13,981 nucleotides of DNA from Candidatus Cloacimonadota bacterium (GTDB taxonomy: Bacteria > Cloacimonadota > Cloacimonadia > Cloacimonadales > WRIO01). The position numbers and the translations under genes were made by a program. The stretch covers positions 1 to 13,981 of the forward strand of contig WRIO01000005.1 of NCBI GenBank assembly GCA_009782695.1. Direction: 5' to 3'. This document shows positions 5,811 through 12,594 of the stretch, piece by piece; position 1 is the stretch's first letter; each line of letters begins with the position of its first letter. The notes beneath the pieces were generated by a model, which worked only from the letters and a program-made list of their open reading frames with translations, had not been told where the DNA came from and did no database searches.

Positions 5811-6890
5811 CTACACATTGAACCTGATATTTAATATATCGCCATCCTGCACGAGATAGGTTTTTCCCTCTAAGCGAAAAAGCCCCTTTTCTCGTATAAC
5901 CTTTTCGCTCCCGTGTGTCACGATATCAGCATAACAAAAGGTCTCTGCCCGTATAAAGCCTCTAGCTAGGTCGCTGTGGATTTTCCCTGCGGCTGTCACG
6001 GCATTGTCGCCTTTGTTTATAGTCCAAGCCCGCACTTCGTCTGGTCCTACTGTAAAGAAGCTAATATATCCTAGCAGATGATAGGCTGTCTTTGTTACCC
6101 GCAAAATACCACTTTCTTTTATACCAATATCTTCCATAAAGATAGCGGCTTCTGTTTCGTCCATTCTGCTCAGCTCCATCTCAAATTTGCCTGCAAACTC
6201 GATAGGCAGATAGTCTAATGCCGATAGTTTGTCTAATATTTCTTGATTTTGGTTAAAGTTTTTCTCGTCTGAATTTAATATAACCATTATCGGTTTTAGA
6301 GATAAGAACTGAAATCCTCGCACAGCTTTTAGCTCCTCTTCTGGCAAAGTGATCTTTCGCAATGGTATCTCATTGCCCAAAGCCTCTATGATGGTTCGAA
6401 TTGCTTTTTCTTCTATCTGCACAGCAGGTGTGCGGATGCCTCTTTTGTAGCCCAGCTCTATCTTCTCTAATCTATTCTCTGCTATCACAAGGTCCGATAA
6501 AATAAACTCTTCTGATATTCTGCGAATGTGGTCCAAAGGGTCTGCCTTGCCATAAGTGTCGTCTAGCACAGGTTCTGAAAAGTTGCGTAACACAACCATC
6601 AAAGCATCAGTGGTTCGCATTAAGTTCATAGACACAGCCGATAAAAACTCGTGATTTTCAGCGTTTTCTTGCATGCCGGGGAAGTCCAAAAACTCTGTGG
6701 TGGCATAGATAGTCTTTTTGGGTTTGTATATCTCAGAAAGGTGGGTTATTCTCTCGTCTAGCACTTGCACTGTGCCGATGTTTGGCTCTATTTTCTGGTC
6801 ATATAGACCTGTCCCCGCATCGAGTCCTGTTATGGTGTTAAAGATAGTCGTTTTTCCTGCTTTTGCAGTTCCGATGATTCCTATTTTCAT
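5811..6890 (-). CDS. ychF: YchF/OLA1-family ATPase (Obg-related, TGS domain)
   Basis: Ribosome- and stress-associated P-loop protein of the Obg superfamily; family members prefer ATP. The 359-residue product shows G1 GTAKAGKTT (residues 7-15), less canonical than the usual GxxNVGKST, and G3 DFPG (69-72). The G4 position is ILNSDE: the N-x-x-E pattern (206-209) replaces NKxD, which is the known basis for ATP over GTP in YchF. The C-terminal TGS-like domain (about 270-357) keeps the family block FFTVGPDEVRAWTINKG and AAGKIHSDLARGFIRAE. The length is close to E. coli YchF (363). The frame is open upstream to 6944, but that part encodes a family C repeat. The ATG at 6890 has AAGGAA 6 bases upstream and gives the MKIGIIG start typical of the family. 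Confidence 0.92.
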   Translation of the reverse strand: MKIGIIGTAKAGKTTIFNTITGLDAGTGLYDQKIEPNIGTVQVLDERITHLSEIYKPKKTIYATTEFLDFPGMQENAENHEFLSAVSMNLMRTTDALMVVLRNFSEPVLDDTYGKADPLDHIRRISEEFILSDLVIAENRLEKIELGYKRGIRTPAVQIEEKAIRTIIEALGNEIPLRKITLPEEELKAVRGFQFLSLKPIMVILNSDEKNFNQNQEILDKLSALDYLPIEFAGKFEMELSRMDETEAAIFMEDIGIKESGILRVTKTAYHLLGYISFFTVGPDEVRAWTINKGDNAVTAAGKIHSDLARGFIRAETFCYADIVTHGSEKVIREKGLFRLEGKTYLVQDGDILNIRFNV

Positions 6891-6906
6891 ATTATTCCTT
6901 ATAAAA

Positions 6907-6932
6907 ATGGAGAGCCGGAGGCTCTCCGCTAC
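6907..6932. repeat. Family C hairpin upstream of ychF
   Basis: ATGGAGAGCC-GGA-GGCTCTCC-GCTAC, an 8-bp perfect stem only 17 bp upstream of the ychF start codon, so it lies in the 5' leader of that gene. Read on the minus strand it encodes the spurious extension preceding MKIGIIG. Confidence 0.75.
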
Positions 6933-6935
6933 TAA

Positions 6936-6983
6936 AATTCCCATCCAATTTGGAGGGGTGTCAACTTGTTGACGGGGTGGTTA
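6936..6983 (+). repeat. Family A repeat (tandem pair, first)
   Basis: AATT, cccatccaatttggagggg (stem 1 with one change), GTCAAC-TT-GTTGAC, GGGGTGGTTA. The next copy starts 33 bp further on in the same orientation with the same stem 1 change. Confidence 0.75.
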
Positions 6984-7015
6984 AACAATGTCCCTCCATG
7001 CGAAGCATACCCATT

Positions 7016-7062
7016 ATTCCCATCCAATTTGGAGGGGTGTCAACTTGTTGACGGGGTGGTTA
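7016..7062 (+). repeat. Family A repeat (tandem pair, second)
   Basis: Shares the CCCATCC variant of stem 1 with the copy at 6936, suggesting a local duplication. It has perfect stem 2 and the GGGGTGGTTA tail. A family E hairpin with GAA loop follows at 7076-7086. Confidence 0.75.
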
Positions 7063-7097
7063 ATAGTTTTCATCCGTCCGAAGGATACCGTTCCATT

Positions 7098-7826
7098 TTA
7101 TCGTGTCGGCGTGGAAGGCAGCTTTACCAAATATAACACTTCCTTGTCTGTCAAAAATCGCCATGTGCCTATGGGGAGTTTTAACAGCTTGATTTCGCCT
7201 ACTTGGATACGCTTTAGGCTAATCACTTCATGCTCTATAGCCTCGAACATTCGTCGAACTTGCCTATTTTTACCTTCGGTTATAGTGATTTTCAGTTCAG
7301 ACATTTCCACAGTTGTTTTTTTTAAAAAGACCTTTGCGGGTTGCGTTTTAAAATCGTCTAATTGCACCCCAGTTCGGAGCTTCTCCAAATCTTCTTTGCC
7401 GATATGCCCCTTAACTATTACTTTATAGGTTTTTTCTATCTCGAACGATGGGTGCGTGACTTTATTTGTTATATTCCCGTCATTTGTGAGCAAAAGCAGT
7501 CCTTCGCTGTCGTAATCTAGCCGTCCGATAGGGTGTAGCGGTTTTGCAAAGTCTGGTAAAAGATCATAAATGGTTTTCCGTTGAAACTCGTCACTTTTTG
7601 TCACTACATATTTTTGCGGTTTATTTAGCATTACGAATATTTTTTGCTTTTTCTGTGTAACCACTATATGATTTACCTCCACATGGTCATTCAAGGGGTC
7701 TATCATAGTCGCTAAATCTGTGCAAATATGTCCATTTACAGTCACTTTCCCTTCTAAAACAAGCTTCTCCACATTCCGTCGAGACCCAAGCTCACAGCTG
7801 GCTAAAAATTTATTTATTCTTTCCAT
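7098..7826 (-). CDS. rluB: RsuA/RluB/RluE-family rRNA pseudouridine synthase
   Basis: Isomerises uridine to pseudouridine in rRNA; RluB-type enzymes act on 23S helix 89. The 242-residue product has an N-terminal S4 RNA-binding domain (residues 1-57: MERINKFLASCELGSRRNVE, GKVTVNG). The catalytic core begins at IFVMLNKP (63-70) and has the active-site motif GRLDYDSEGLLLLTNDG (101-117), with D104 as the catalytic aspartate. The family block EGKNRQVRRM (184-193) is also present. The length and S4 domain fit RluB rather than RluE, but RsuA (16S) cannot be excluded. The ATG at 7826 has AAAGG upstream and lies 24 bp after the lptE stop, so the two are probably co-transcribed. The last few residues (LPSTPTR) run into repeat-like DNA and may be an acquired tail. 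Confidence 0.9.
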   Translation of the reverse strand: MERINKFLASCELGSRRNVEKLVLEGKVTVNGHICTDLATMIDPLNDHVEVNHIVVTQKKQKIFVMLNKPQKYVVTKSDEFQRKTIYDLLPDFAKPLHPIGRLDYDSEGLLLLTNDGNITNKVTHPSFEIEKTYKVIVKGHIGKEDLEKLRTGVQLDDFKTQPAKVFLKKTTVEMSELKITITEGKNRQVRRMFEAIEHEVISLKRIQVGEIKLLKLPIGTWRFLTDKEVLYLVKLPSTPTR

Positions 7827-7850
7827 AATACCTTTTGTTTGCTTTCTCTC

Positions 7851-8345
7851 CTACCACGCCTCTAAAGTGCTCCTGATGAGAGTGTCAAACACCTTGTCAA
7901 ACACCTTTTCTATTGCTTCATTTTCTGTCTTTAAATGCTCGGGATTGTCACTATTTGGCATATAAACCTCAGATATCATCATAGATTTATTCTCATACAT
8001 AGTTTTTTCTTCTCGCAAATCGGTCATAATGACAGAAAACAGTATCGTAACGCGATATTCTGTGACATTATTCTCGTAATTATACCCATAAACTTCGTTT
8101 TTATAGTCAAGCACGCTGCCTTCTATCCGTGAGTCAGGGTCGATAGTGCTGATACGCAGACGCCCATCATTTTGGAATTTATTCACCAAATGCTCCTGGA
8201 AATCCTGCGCTATCGTATATTCCGAAGTCTCATTTTCAAAAGGGCTTATCTGCACATTTTTTAAATGCGGATAAGTGTTTAAAAACACTGAATAAGAACA
8301 CGCAGTCAATAAACATAACACGGCTAAAATTATATATTTATACAT
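7851..8345 (-). CDS. lptE: LptE-like LPS-assembly lipoprotein
   Basis: LptE is the lipoprotein plug of the LptD outer-membrane channel that inserts LPS. The 164-residue product has a lipoprotein signal (MYKYIILAVLCLLTAC) with lipobox LTAC and lipidation Cys16, followed by SYS. The body shows the family pattern HLKNVQISPFENET (27-40), an LVNKFQNDGRLRI segment (53-65), IEGSVLDYKNEVYGY (74-88), YRVTILFSVIMTDL (97-110), and a C-terminal amphipathic helix ending LEAW. The frame is open upstream to 8432, but that section encodes a family C repeat. The ATG at 8345 places the signal peptide correctly, although only a poor ribosome site is seen. The gene is followed closely by rluB. Another LptE-like outer-membrane lipoprotein family of the same fold is the main alternative. 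Confidence 0.8.
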   Translation of the reverse strand: MYKYIILAVLCLLTACSYSVFLNTYPHLKNVQISPFENETSEYTIAQDFQEHLVNKFQNDGRLRISTIDPDSRIEGSVLDYKNEVYGYNYENNVTEYRVTILFSVIMTDLREEKTMYENKSMMISEVYMPNSDNPEHLKTENEAIEKVFDKVFDTLIRSTLEAW

Positions 8346-8406
8346 AAAACTGATTTTTTGGAGTGGGGGATAGGTGTCAAGTGTTTTTTTTGTAGGGAAC
8401 GGTATA

Positions 8407-8432
8407 GTAGCGGAGAGCCTCCGGCTCTCCAT
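8407..8432. repeat. Family C hairpin, opposite orientation to the array
   Basis: GTAGCGGAGAGCC-TCC-GGCTCTCCAT, an 8-bp stem 62 bp upstream of the lptE start. It is inverted relative to the tandem array at 8472. Confidence 0.75.
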
Positions 8433-8471
8433 GTTTACATTCGCTAAGGGATTCTGTTTTTTTCCATATCA

Positions 8472-8579
8472 AATGGAGAGCGGGACTCTCTCCGCTACAA
8501 TGGAGAATGGGACTCTCTCCGCTACAATGGAGAATGGGACGCTCTTCACTACAATGGAGAGCGGGACGCTCTCCGCTAC
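8472..8579. repeat. Tandem array of four 27-bp family C units
   Basis: Units at 8472-8498, 8499-8525, 8526-8552 and 8553-8579, each AATGGAGA, then (G/A)(C/T)GGGAC, then CTCTCCGCTAC or a close variant. Units 1 and 4 keep 6- and 8-bp stems, unit 2 keeps 5 bp, and unit 3 is degenerate (CTCTTCACTAC). The period is a multiple of three, and plus-strand translation would give repeated MENGTLSAT, but no ribosome site or conserved protein supports translation. Confidence 0.85.
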
Positions 8580-8589
8580 TGTGTATCTA

Positions 8590-9525
8590 TCAAAGTTTTA
8601 TCAAGCAATAGTCTTTTATAAATTTTACTATACTTGCCTCAACTTTATCCTCGTAAAAACTGATGAGCAATCTCTTGTATTCATCTGTTCTATCACTTGG
8701 AATCGCAATAACCCCAAGGCCATTTGATATGAAAAGATGATTTGCTGCGATTAGTGCACTCCTCTTGTTGCCATCTATAAATATTTGTCTCTTTGTGAGA
8801 TAAAGCAATAGCCGGATAGCTTTGTCTTCGATAGTTTCGATAGATTTATCGTCAAGTATCTCGAGTATCTCTTCTCTTACCACGCTTTCAATGGGTAGGT
8901 CAGGTTTATAGCTAGTACCGGATATATTTACGGGTACAACCCTGACCTTGCCTGCGTTATAATAAAAACCTTCTTCCACTAGTCGATTAATCTCGCAAAT
9001 TACATTAAAATCAAGTCTTGTGGTGATGACATATTTATTTAATAGAAACTCCCAGGCATGTTTGAGATTTACTATTTTTTGCACATCGGTTGGGGTCATA
9101 TTGTTAATCTTGCCACCCTCAAGGATAGTCTCGGTATCGCTCAATGTCGTAGCTATACCCTCTAAAACAGCCTGTCTGTAGATAGTATCGGCTAGGTGCC
9201 GGCGAACAAAGTCTATGTTATTCGCTATTTTTTCACTTAAATCCTCATCAACATAGTTAAGCAGAGCAAGGTTCTTTTTTATATCTTTCAGTTTCTTTTT
9301 AATATCTTTGGCTTTTATAGTATCCCGAACAACAGTTTCTTCTATTTTATCCGTATATTCTCCCAGATATTTGGTAACCGATATCCCATCTTCTCTGCGG
9401 TGCAGGTATGCATAAACCCTATTGTCTTTGGTTCGTTTCTCTATCGAGCCATACAATAGCGATGACAGCTTTGTTTCAAGTTCATTTCGCTGCCAGACTA
9501 GTTCATTTATCTTTAACGGTTCCAT
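8590..9525 (-). CDS. Fic-domain protein with Gln in place of the catalytic His
   Basis: Fic proteins usually transfer AMP from ATP to target hydroxyls through the motif HxFx(D/E)GNxxxR. The 311-residue product has an N-terminal small domain with GSIEKR and YAYLHRREDGISVTKYLGEY (residues 26-57), a Lys-rich coiled segment (66-90), then the Fic fold. Within the Fic fold, TILEGG (133-138) resembles the inhibitory-helix SxxIEG motif, NAGKVR and VNISGTSYKPDLP (190-211) match the flap region, and the core motif is QIFIDGNKR (247-255). Residue 247 is encoded by CAA, one base change from a His codon. All other motif residues (F249, D251, G252, N253, R255) remain. The protein may be an inactive or altered Fic enzyme, or belong to a subfamily where Gln is normal. 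No clear ribosome site is visible at the ATG. A 12-bp inverted repeat lies just upstream. Confidence 0.88.
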   Translation of the reverse strand: MEPLKINELVWQRNELETKLSSLLYGSIEKRTKDNRVYAYLHRREDGISVTKYLGEYTDKIEETVVRDTIKAKDIKKKLKDIKKNLALLNYVDEDLSEKIANNIDFVRRHLADTIYRQAVLEGIATTLSDTETILEGGKINNMTPTDVQKIVNLKHAWEFLLNKYVITTRLDFNVICEINRLVEEGFYYNAGKVRVVPVNISGTSYKPDLPIESVVREEILEILDDKSIETIEDKAIRLLLYLTKRQIFIDGNKRSALIAANHLFISNGLGVIAIPSDRTDEYKRLLISFYEDKVEASIVKFIKDYCLIKL

Positions 9526-9549
9526 CGTGTTTTATATCCCACTCCTAAT

Positions 9550-9594
9550 AGTGTGAAACAATTTTGCTGGAATTTGCCCATTTTGTTTCACACT
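9550..9594. promoter_or_regulatory. 12-bp perfect inverted repeat, possible operator of fic
   Basis: AGTGTGAAACAA at 9550-9561 and its exact complement at 9583-9594, separated by 21 bases. It begins 25 bp upstream of the fic start codon. Two half-sites about three helical turns apart (33 bp start to start) suit binding by a dimer or pair of dimers. It has no T-run, so a terminator is unlikely. The regulator is unknown. Confidence 0.5.
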
Positions 9595-9673
9595 TATCTG
9601 ATATTAATTTATTTATATTTCATAACAATAATAGTATAATGTTGTTACAACAAAAAAGGACACAAACTTTATT

Positions 9674-9717
9674 TCGTAGGGAACGATGCCTAGCGCAGCG
9701 AACATCGTTTCATCGGA
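9674..9717 (+). repeat. Family B repeat, copy 3
   Basis: TCGTAGGGAACGATGCCTAG, a short loop, then AACATCGTTTCATCGGA. It has the same orientation as the 5676 copy and a cleaner hairpin core. Confidence 0.7.
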
Positions 9718-9731
9718 TTTTAATTTGAAAT

Positions 9732-9754
9732 CGAGAGCTGACGCTCTCGGTTAC
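9732..9754. repeat. Family C-like hairpin
   Basis: CGAGAGC-TGAC-GCTCTCG followed by GTTAC: a 7-bp stem. Compared with GGAGAGCC..GGCTCTCC, the outer G-C pair is flipped to C-G on both arms, so pairing is retained. Confidence 0.6.
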
Positions 9755-9870
9755 AAAACTTTTTGATCATGGTATTTGTATGAAATCTCTTGACAAAATA
9801 CCTAAATAATAATGTTTGGTTTCAAAAGTTTATGGGAAATCATATACCAAAAAGACCGAAGGAGTGAAAT

Positions 9871-10374
9871 ATGCCCGAGCTAAGCAGGTTCTTTGGCATG
9901 GCTGTCAGTATGCAGCCAAATGATACAGAACCTCCTCATTTTCATTTAACTTATGATGACCAAAAAGCATCTATCGACATAGAAAGCCTAACCGTCATAG
10001 AAGGCGATGTGGAACCTTTGGCTATGGACATAGCATTGGAATGGGCTGAGATTTATCAGGTGGAGCTGCGTCAAAACTGGAAGATTTTACAAAATGGGGG
10101 AAGGTTCAAAAGGATAGAACCACTTGAAAAAGGGTATTTTGTGATGGAGGTGGAGAAGGCTGAACTGCGTGACGATTTTTGTCTTTACCTCGAGTTCGTT
10201 GACGGTAGAACTGGCGAAGTATCCCTAAAAAAAACTCTGCAAAATAGTCGGATGCCAGCACACAAAGATCTGCTAGACCCTGCTATATTTAACACAATGA
10301 GCCTCGATCATGGTGTGGTTTGTTGGGCAAATGGAGCAGACTTCTCTCCTGAATTTTTTTATATGATTTGTTAG
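9871..10374 (+). CDS. DUF4160-DUF2442 fusion protein
   Basis: 167 residues made of two small domains of unknown function that are more often encoded by adjacent genes. The N-terminal half (1-85) is DUF4160-like: MPELSRFFGM, the PPHFH motif (21-25), LTVIEGDVEPLAMDIALEW and an EL-x-x-NW end (65-70). The C-terminal half (about 90-167) is DUF2442-like: DDFCLYLEFVDGRTGEVSL (101-119), DLLDPAIF (133-140) and CWANGADFSPEFFY (151-164). Paired DUF4160/DUF2442 genes are commonly found near toxin-antitoxin-like loci, so a regulatory or antitoxin-like role is a guess. A strong GAAGGAG 8 bases before the ATG supports this start. It diverges from the Fic gene across 345 bp, and the lolC/E-type gene starts 36 bp downstream in the same direction. 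Confidence 0.85.
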   Translation: MPELSRFFGMAVSMQPNDTEPPHFHLTYDDQKASIDIESLTVIEGDVEPLAMDIALEWAEIYQVELRQNWKILQNGGRFKRIEPLEKGYFVMEVEKAELRDDFCLYLEFVDGRTGEVSLKKTLQNSRMPAHKDLLDPAIFNTMSLDHGVVCWANGADFSPEFFYMIC

Positions 10375-10410
10375 ACGAATAGATCCTTTAAAAAATCATA
10401 ACCTAACCCT

Positions 10411-11640
10411 ATGTCTATTCTACTTTTATACATCAAAAAATTCTTTTGTTCACAGCGTCATGAATGGTTAAAATTCGACTCTGTGTTTATGTATCTCGGT
10501 ATCATCATCTCCGTGGGCGCACTTGTGACGACATTTATCATCTTTGAAGGTTACGAACACACCCTGAAAAAGGCGATTTTAGGCGTGAACTCGCATATAT
10601 ATTTTTTCAAACCAGGTAGCAGTGATTTTTCAGAAGAAGATATAGCTGAAATCGGTGATTTTTTATCAAGCAAAAAAGAGGTAAACGCATATCAAAGCGT
10701 AGTTTCTGGGCAAGCAGTGGCGAGTGTGGGGGAGAGGACAAGGGGTTGCTTTTTCAAAAGTATTGACTGGCAAAATGACACAGGCGTTTCTATCTATAAA
10801 GAGGCGATTTTTGAAGGTAGCCACGAATTGCAACAAGAAAACGACATAGTGATAGGTAAATATCTCGCCCAACAGCTCGGCGTGTCTATCGGCGATGAAG
10901 TGCAGATTATGAGCGTGAGTTCGGCTTCTGTCGGTGCCACAGGTATCCGTTACAAGACCAGAAAAATGACTATTGTCGGCTTTTTTTACAGCGGGATGTT
11001 CGATTATGACAGTCGCTATGTGTTTATGAACACCGATACTGCCCTATTTTTTACCAATAATATCTATGCTGCCAATCTGATAGAGGTCAAGCTACAACCC
11101 AACTATATAAATCAAGCAGAATATCTGTCTCTAAGCTGGGATAAAGAATTAAATGGTCAATTCCAGGTGCTCTCGTGGGTGTATTTTAATGGCAATCTGT
11201 TCTCACTTCTAGCGCTCGAAAAGTGGGTGCTGACCTTTATCATAGCCTTTTTGATAGTGGTCGCCAGTTTTAATGTCATTACGACTTCTTTGGCTGCTAT
11301 CATCGAAAAACGAAAGGAGATAGGCATATTAAAAACCATAGGCTTGAGCGGTAAAAAGATAGCTTTGATCTTTATGACCCAAAACAGCTTAATGTCGTCT
11401 GTCTGCATCATTGCGGGTATATTTGCGGGTATAGCTATGGGCTACCTCATCAGTTATCAGACTATGATCAGTCTGCGGGGGGAGGTCTATCTCCTCGATA
11501 AAATACATATTTATATAGACTTCTGGAAGATGTGCCTGATATTCGCTATCGCCTTTGTCATCATAAATATCTCGAACTTTATCCCCCTGCGACAGATAAG
11601 TAAAATGAAAGAAATAGATATACTGAGGCAGGGGAGTTAA
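10411..11640 (+). CDS. lolC: Lipoprotein-releasing ABC transporter permease, LolC/LolE family
   Basis: Inner-membrane subunit that, with LolD, extracts mature lipoproteins and hands them to LolA. The 409-residue product has the MacB/FtsX topology: TM1 near 27-46, a large periplasmic domain (about 47-268), then TM2 (270-293), TM3 (324-349) and TM4 (372-391). The coupling-helix motif SFNVITTSLAAIIEKRKEIG and its ILKTIG continuation (286-311) is diagnostic of LolC/E-type permeases, and the length is as expected. Only one permease gene is visible, so the complex could be a homodimer (as in LolF-type systems) or have a second subunit elsewhere; LolC versus LolE cannot be decided. No Shine-Dalgarno is evident before the ATG. 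lolD follows after a 266-bp repeat cluster instead of the usual short gap. Confidence 0.85.
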   Translation: MSILLLYIKKFFCSQRHEWLKFDSVFMYLGIIISVGALVTTFIIFEGYEHTLKKAILGVNSHIYFFKPGSSDFSEEDIAEIGDFLSSKKEVNAYQSVVSGQAVASVGERTRGCFFKSIDWQNDTGVSIYKEAIFEGSHELQQENDIVIGKYLAQQLGVSIGDEVQIMSVSSASVGATGIRYKTRKMTIVGFFYSGMFDYDSRYVFMNTDTALFFTNNIYAANLIEVKLQPNYINQAEYLSLSWDKELNGQFQVLSWVYFNGNLFSLLALEKWVLTFIIAFLIVVASFNVITTSLAAIIEKRKEIGILKTIGLSGKKIALIFMTQNSLMSSVCIIAGIFAGIAMGYLISYQTMISLRGEVYLLDKIHIYIDFWKMCLIFAIAFVIINISNFIPLRQISKMKEIDILRQGS

Positions 11641-11644
11641 AAAC

Positions 11645-11668
11645 AAATTATAAATTATAAATTATAAA
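11645..11668. repeat. Short AT tandem repeat
   Basis: Three copies of the 7-mer AAATTAT followed by AAAT, directly after the permease stop codon. A similar ATTAGAA duplication lies at about 12704-12719. Confidence 0.6.
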
Positions 11669-11677
11669 TAGCTTGGT

Positions 11678-11688
11678 GTCCTGCGGAC
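11678..11688. repeat. Family E mini-hairpin
   Basis: GTCCTGCGGAC, the complementary-loop form of GTCCGCAGGAC. Confidence 0.55.
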
Positions 11689-11697
11689 GGATATTTT

Positions 11698-11745
11698 CCC
11701 AGCTCCTGCGGAGAGGGGTGTCAGGCTTGCCTGACGGGGTGGTTA
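11698..11745 (+). repeat. Family A repeat with altered stems
   Basis: Stem 1 is CTCC-TGC-GGAG and stem 2 is GTCAGG-CTTG-CCTGAC, followed by GGGGTGGTTA. Both stems keep pairing while the sequence differs from the consensus GTCAAC/GTTGAC form. Confidence 0.75.
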
Positions 11746-11828
11746 TGATAGATGTGGATGATATGTCTGCTCCGCAGAATGTGTATGATGTGAAATAATA
11801 AACATTCGTGCTAAGCACACCTTGTTTT

Positions 11829-11887
11829 CCCCGTCCCTCCGGGAAGGGGTGGCAGGCTTGCCTGACGGGGCAGGGGTGGAGCGGTTA
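11829..11887 (+). repeat. Family A repeat, third stem version
   Basis: TCCC-TCC-GGGA as stem 1, CAGG-CTTG-CCTG as stem 2, then GACGGGG and a longer tail CAGGGGTGGAGCGGTTA. It is the direct-orientation counterpart of the copy at 3287-3340, with the same expanded tail. Confidence 0.7.
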
Positions 11888-11906
11888 ATAATACAAAAGG
11901 CAAAAT

Positions 11907-12563
11907 ATGTATAAAATAAAGAATATATCAAAGTCTTATCAAACAGGTGAGAAAAGCATAAAAGTGCTAGAAAACCTTTGTTTAGACATCGAAAAAGGTG
12001 ATATGGTAGCTATCACGGGTAAGTCAGGCAGTGGCAAAAGCACACTGCTACATCTGATGGGGCTTCTGGACAACCCAGACACAGGCGAGCTGGAATTTGA
12101 GGATAAACCTATCTCTGCGAGTATGAAGGCAGTCGAATCCTTTCGTAATAAGCATATCGGCTTTGTGTTTCAGTTTCATTACCTGATGGCAGATTTCACA
12201 GCCGTCGAAAATGTCGCCCTACCAGCTGCCATAGCGGGCTTATCATGGTCAAAGGCGATAGCCTCAGCAAAAGAATTATTATGCAATATGGGGCTGTCAG
12301 ACCGCTTGCACCACTACCCAAATCAGTTGTCCGGCGGTGAGCAGCAGCGTGTGGCTATCGCCCGGGCTTTGATAAATAAGCCCGCTATCATCATAGCAGA
12401 CGAGCCTACGGGAAACCTCGACAAAGCCTGTTCGGACGAGATTATCAACATCCTGCTGGGGCTAAACTCATCACACCAGCAAACCCTGATACTCGCCACC
12501 CACGACCTAGAAATAGCAAGCCAAATGAATAAACATTATGTGTTGCAGGACAAAAAATTGTAA
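11907..12563 (+). CDS. lolD: Lipoprotein-releasing ABC transporter ATPase LolD
   Basis: Cytoplasmic ATPase that powers lipoprotein release by the LolC/E-type permease. The 218-residue product has every ABC element: Walker A GKSGSGKST (38-46), Q-loop Q89 in VFQFHYLM, signature LSGGEQQRVAIARAL (141-155), Walker B IIIADE (161-166) followed by PTGNLD, and the switch His199 in ATHD. The VFQFHYLM and PTGNLD elements and the short length place it in the LolD/MacB/FtsE group. With the LolC/E-type permease upstream and LolA in the window, LolD is the best call. AAAGG 7 bases before the ATG supports the start. A 266-bp repeat cluster separates it from the permease gene, so transcription from the same promoter would have to cross several hairpins. 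Confidence 0.88.
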   Translation: MYKIKNISKSYQTGEKSIKVLENLCLDIEKGDMVAITGKSGSGKSTLLHLMGLLDNPDTGELEFEDKPISASMKAVESFRNKHIGFVFQFHYLMADFTAVENVALPAAIAGLSWSKAIASAKELLCNMGLSDRLHHYPNQLSGGEQQRVAIARALINKPAIIIADEPTGNLDKACSDEIINILLGLNSSHQQTLILATHDLEIASQMNKHYVLQDKKL

Positions 12564-12565
12564 TC

Positions 12566-12591
12566 GTAGTGGACAGCCTCCAGCTCTCCAT
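12566..12591. repeat. Degenerate family C copy after lolD
   Basis: GTAGTGGACAGCCTCCAGCT followed by CTCCAT. Compared with the copy at 8407-8432 it has three substitutions that break the stem. It begins 3 bp after the lolD stop. Confidence 0.55.
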
Positions 12592-12594
12592 ATC

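Larger units (their letters stand above)
9526..9870. other. Divergent intergenic region between fic and the DUF4160-DUF2442 gene
   Basis: 345 bp holding the 12-bp inverted repeat (9550-9594), a very AT-rich tract with TATAAT at 9635-9640, the palindrome GTTGTTACAAC at 9641-9651, a family B copy and a family C-like hairpin. Promoters for both divergent genes should be here, but no box pair has good spacing. Confidence 0.55.

Noticed and set aside
6936..7062. Two family A copies with a short spacer as a CRISPR array
   Set aside because: Only two copies, strongly palindromic 47-bp units, scattered in both orientations across the window, and no cas genes.
8374..8727. 117-residue plus-strand open frame with repeated MENGTLSAT
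   Set aside because: It is translation of the 27-bp DNA array and then runs antisense into fic. No ribosome site or composition typical of a real repeat protein was seen.
9635..9640. TATAAT as a -10 box on the plus strand
   Set aside because: No credible -35 at the right distance in a very AT-rich tract; listed only as part of the intergenic description.
9790..9820. TTGACA at 9790-9795 as a -35 box for the DUF4160-DUF2442 gene
   Set aside because: The nearest TAATAAT is only about 10-11 bases away, and at 17-base spacing there is no -10 box, so it is not a supported promoter.
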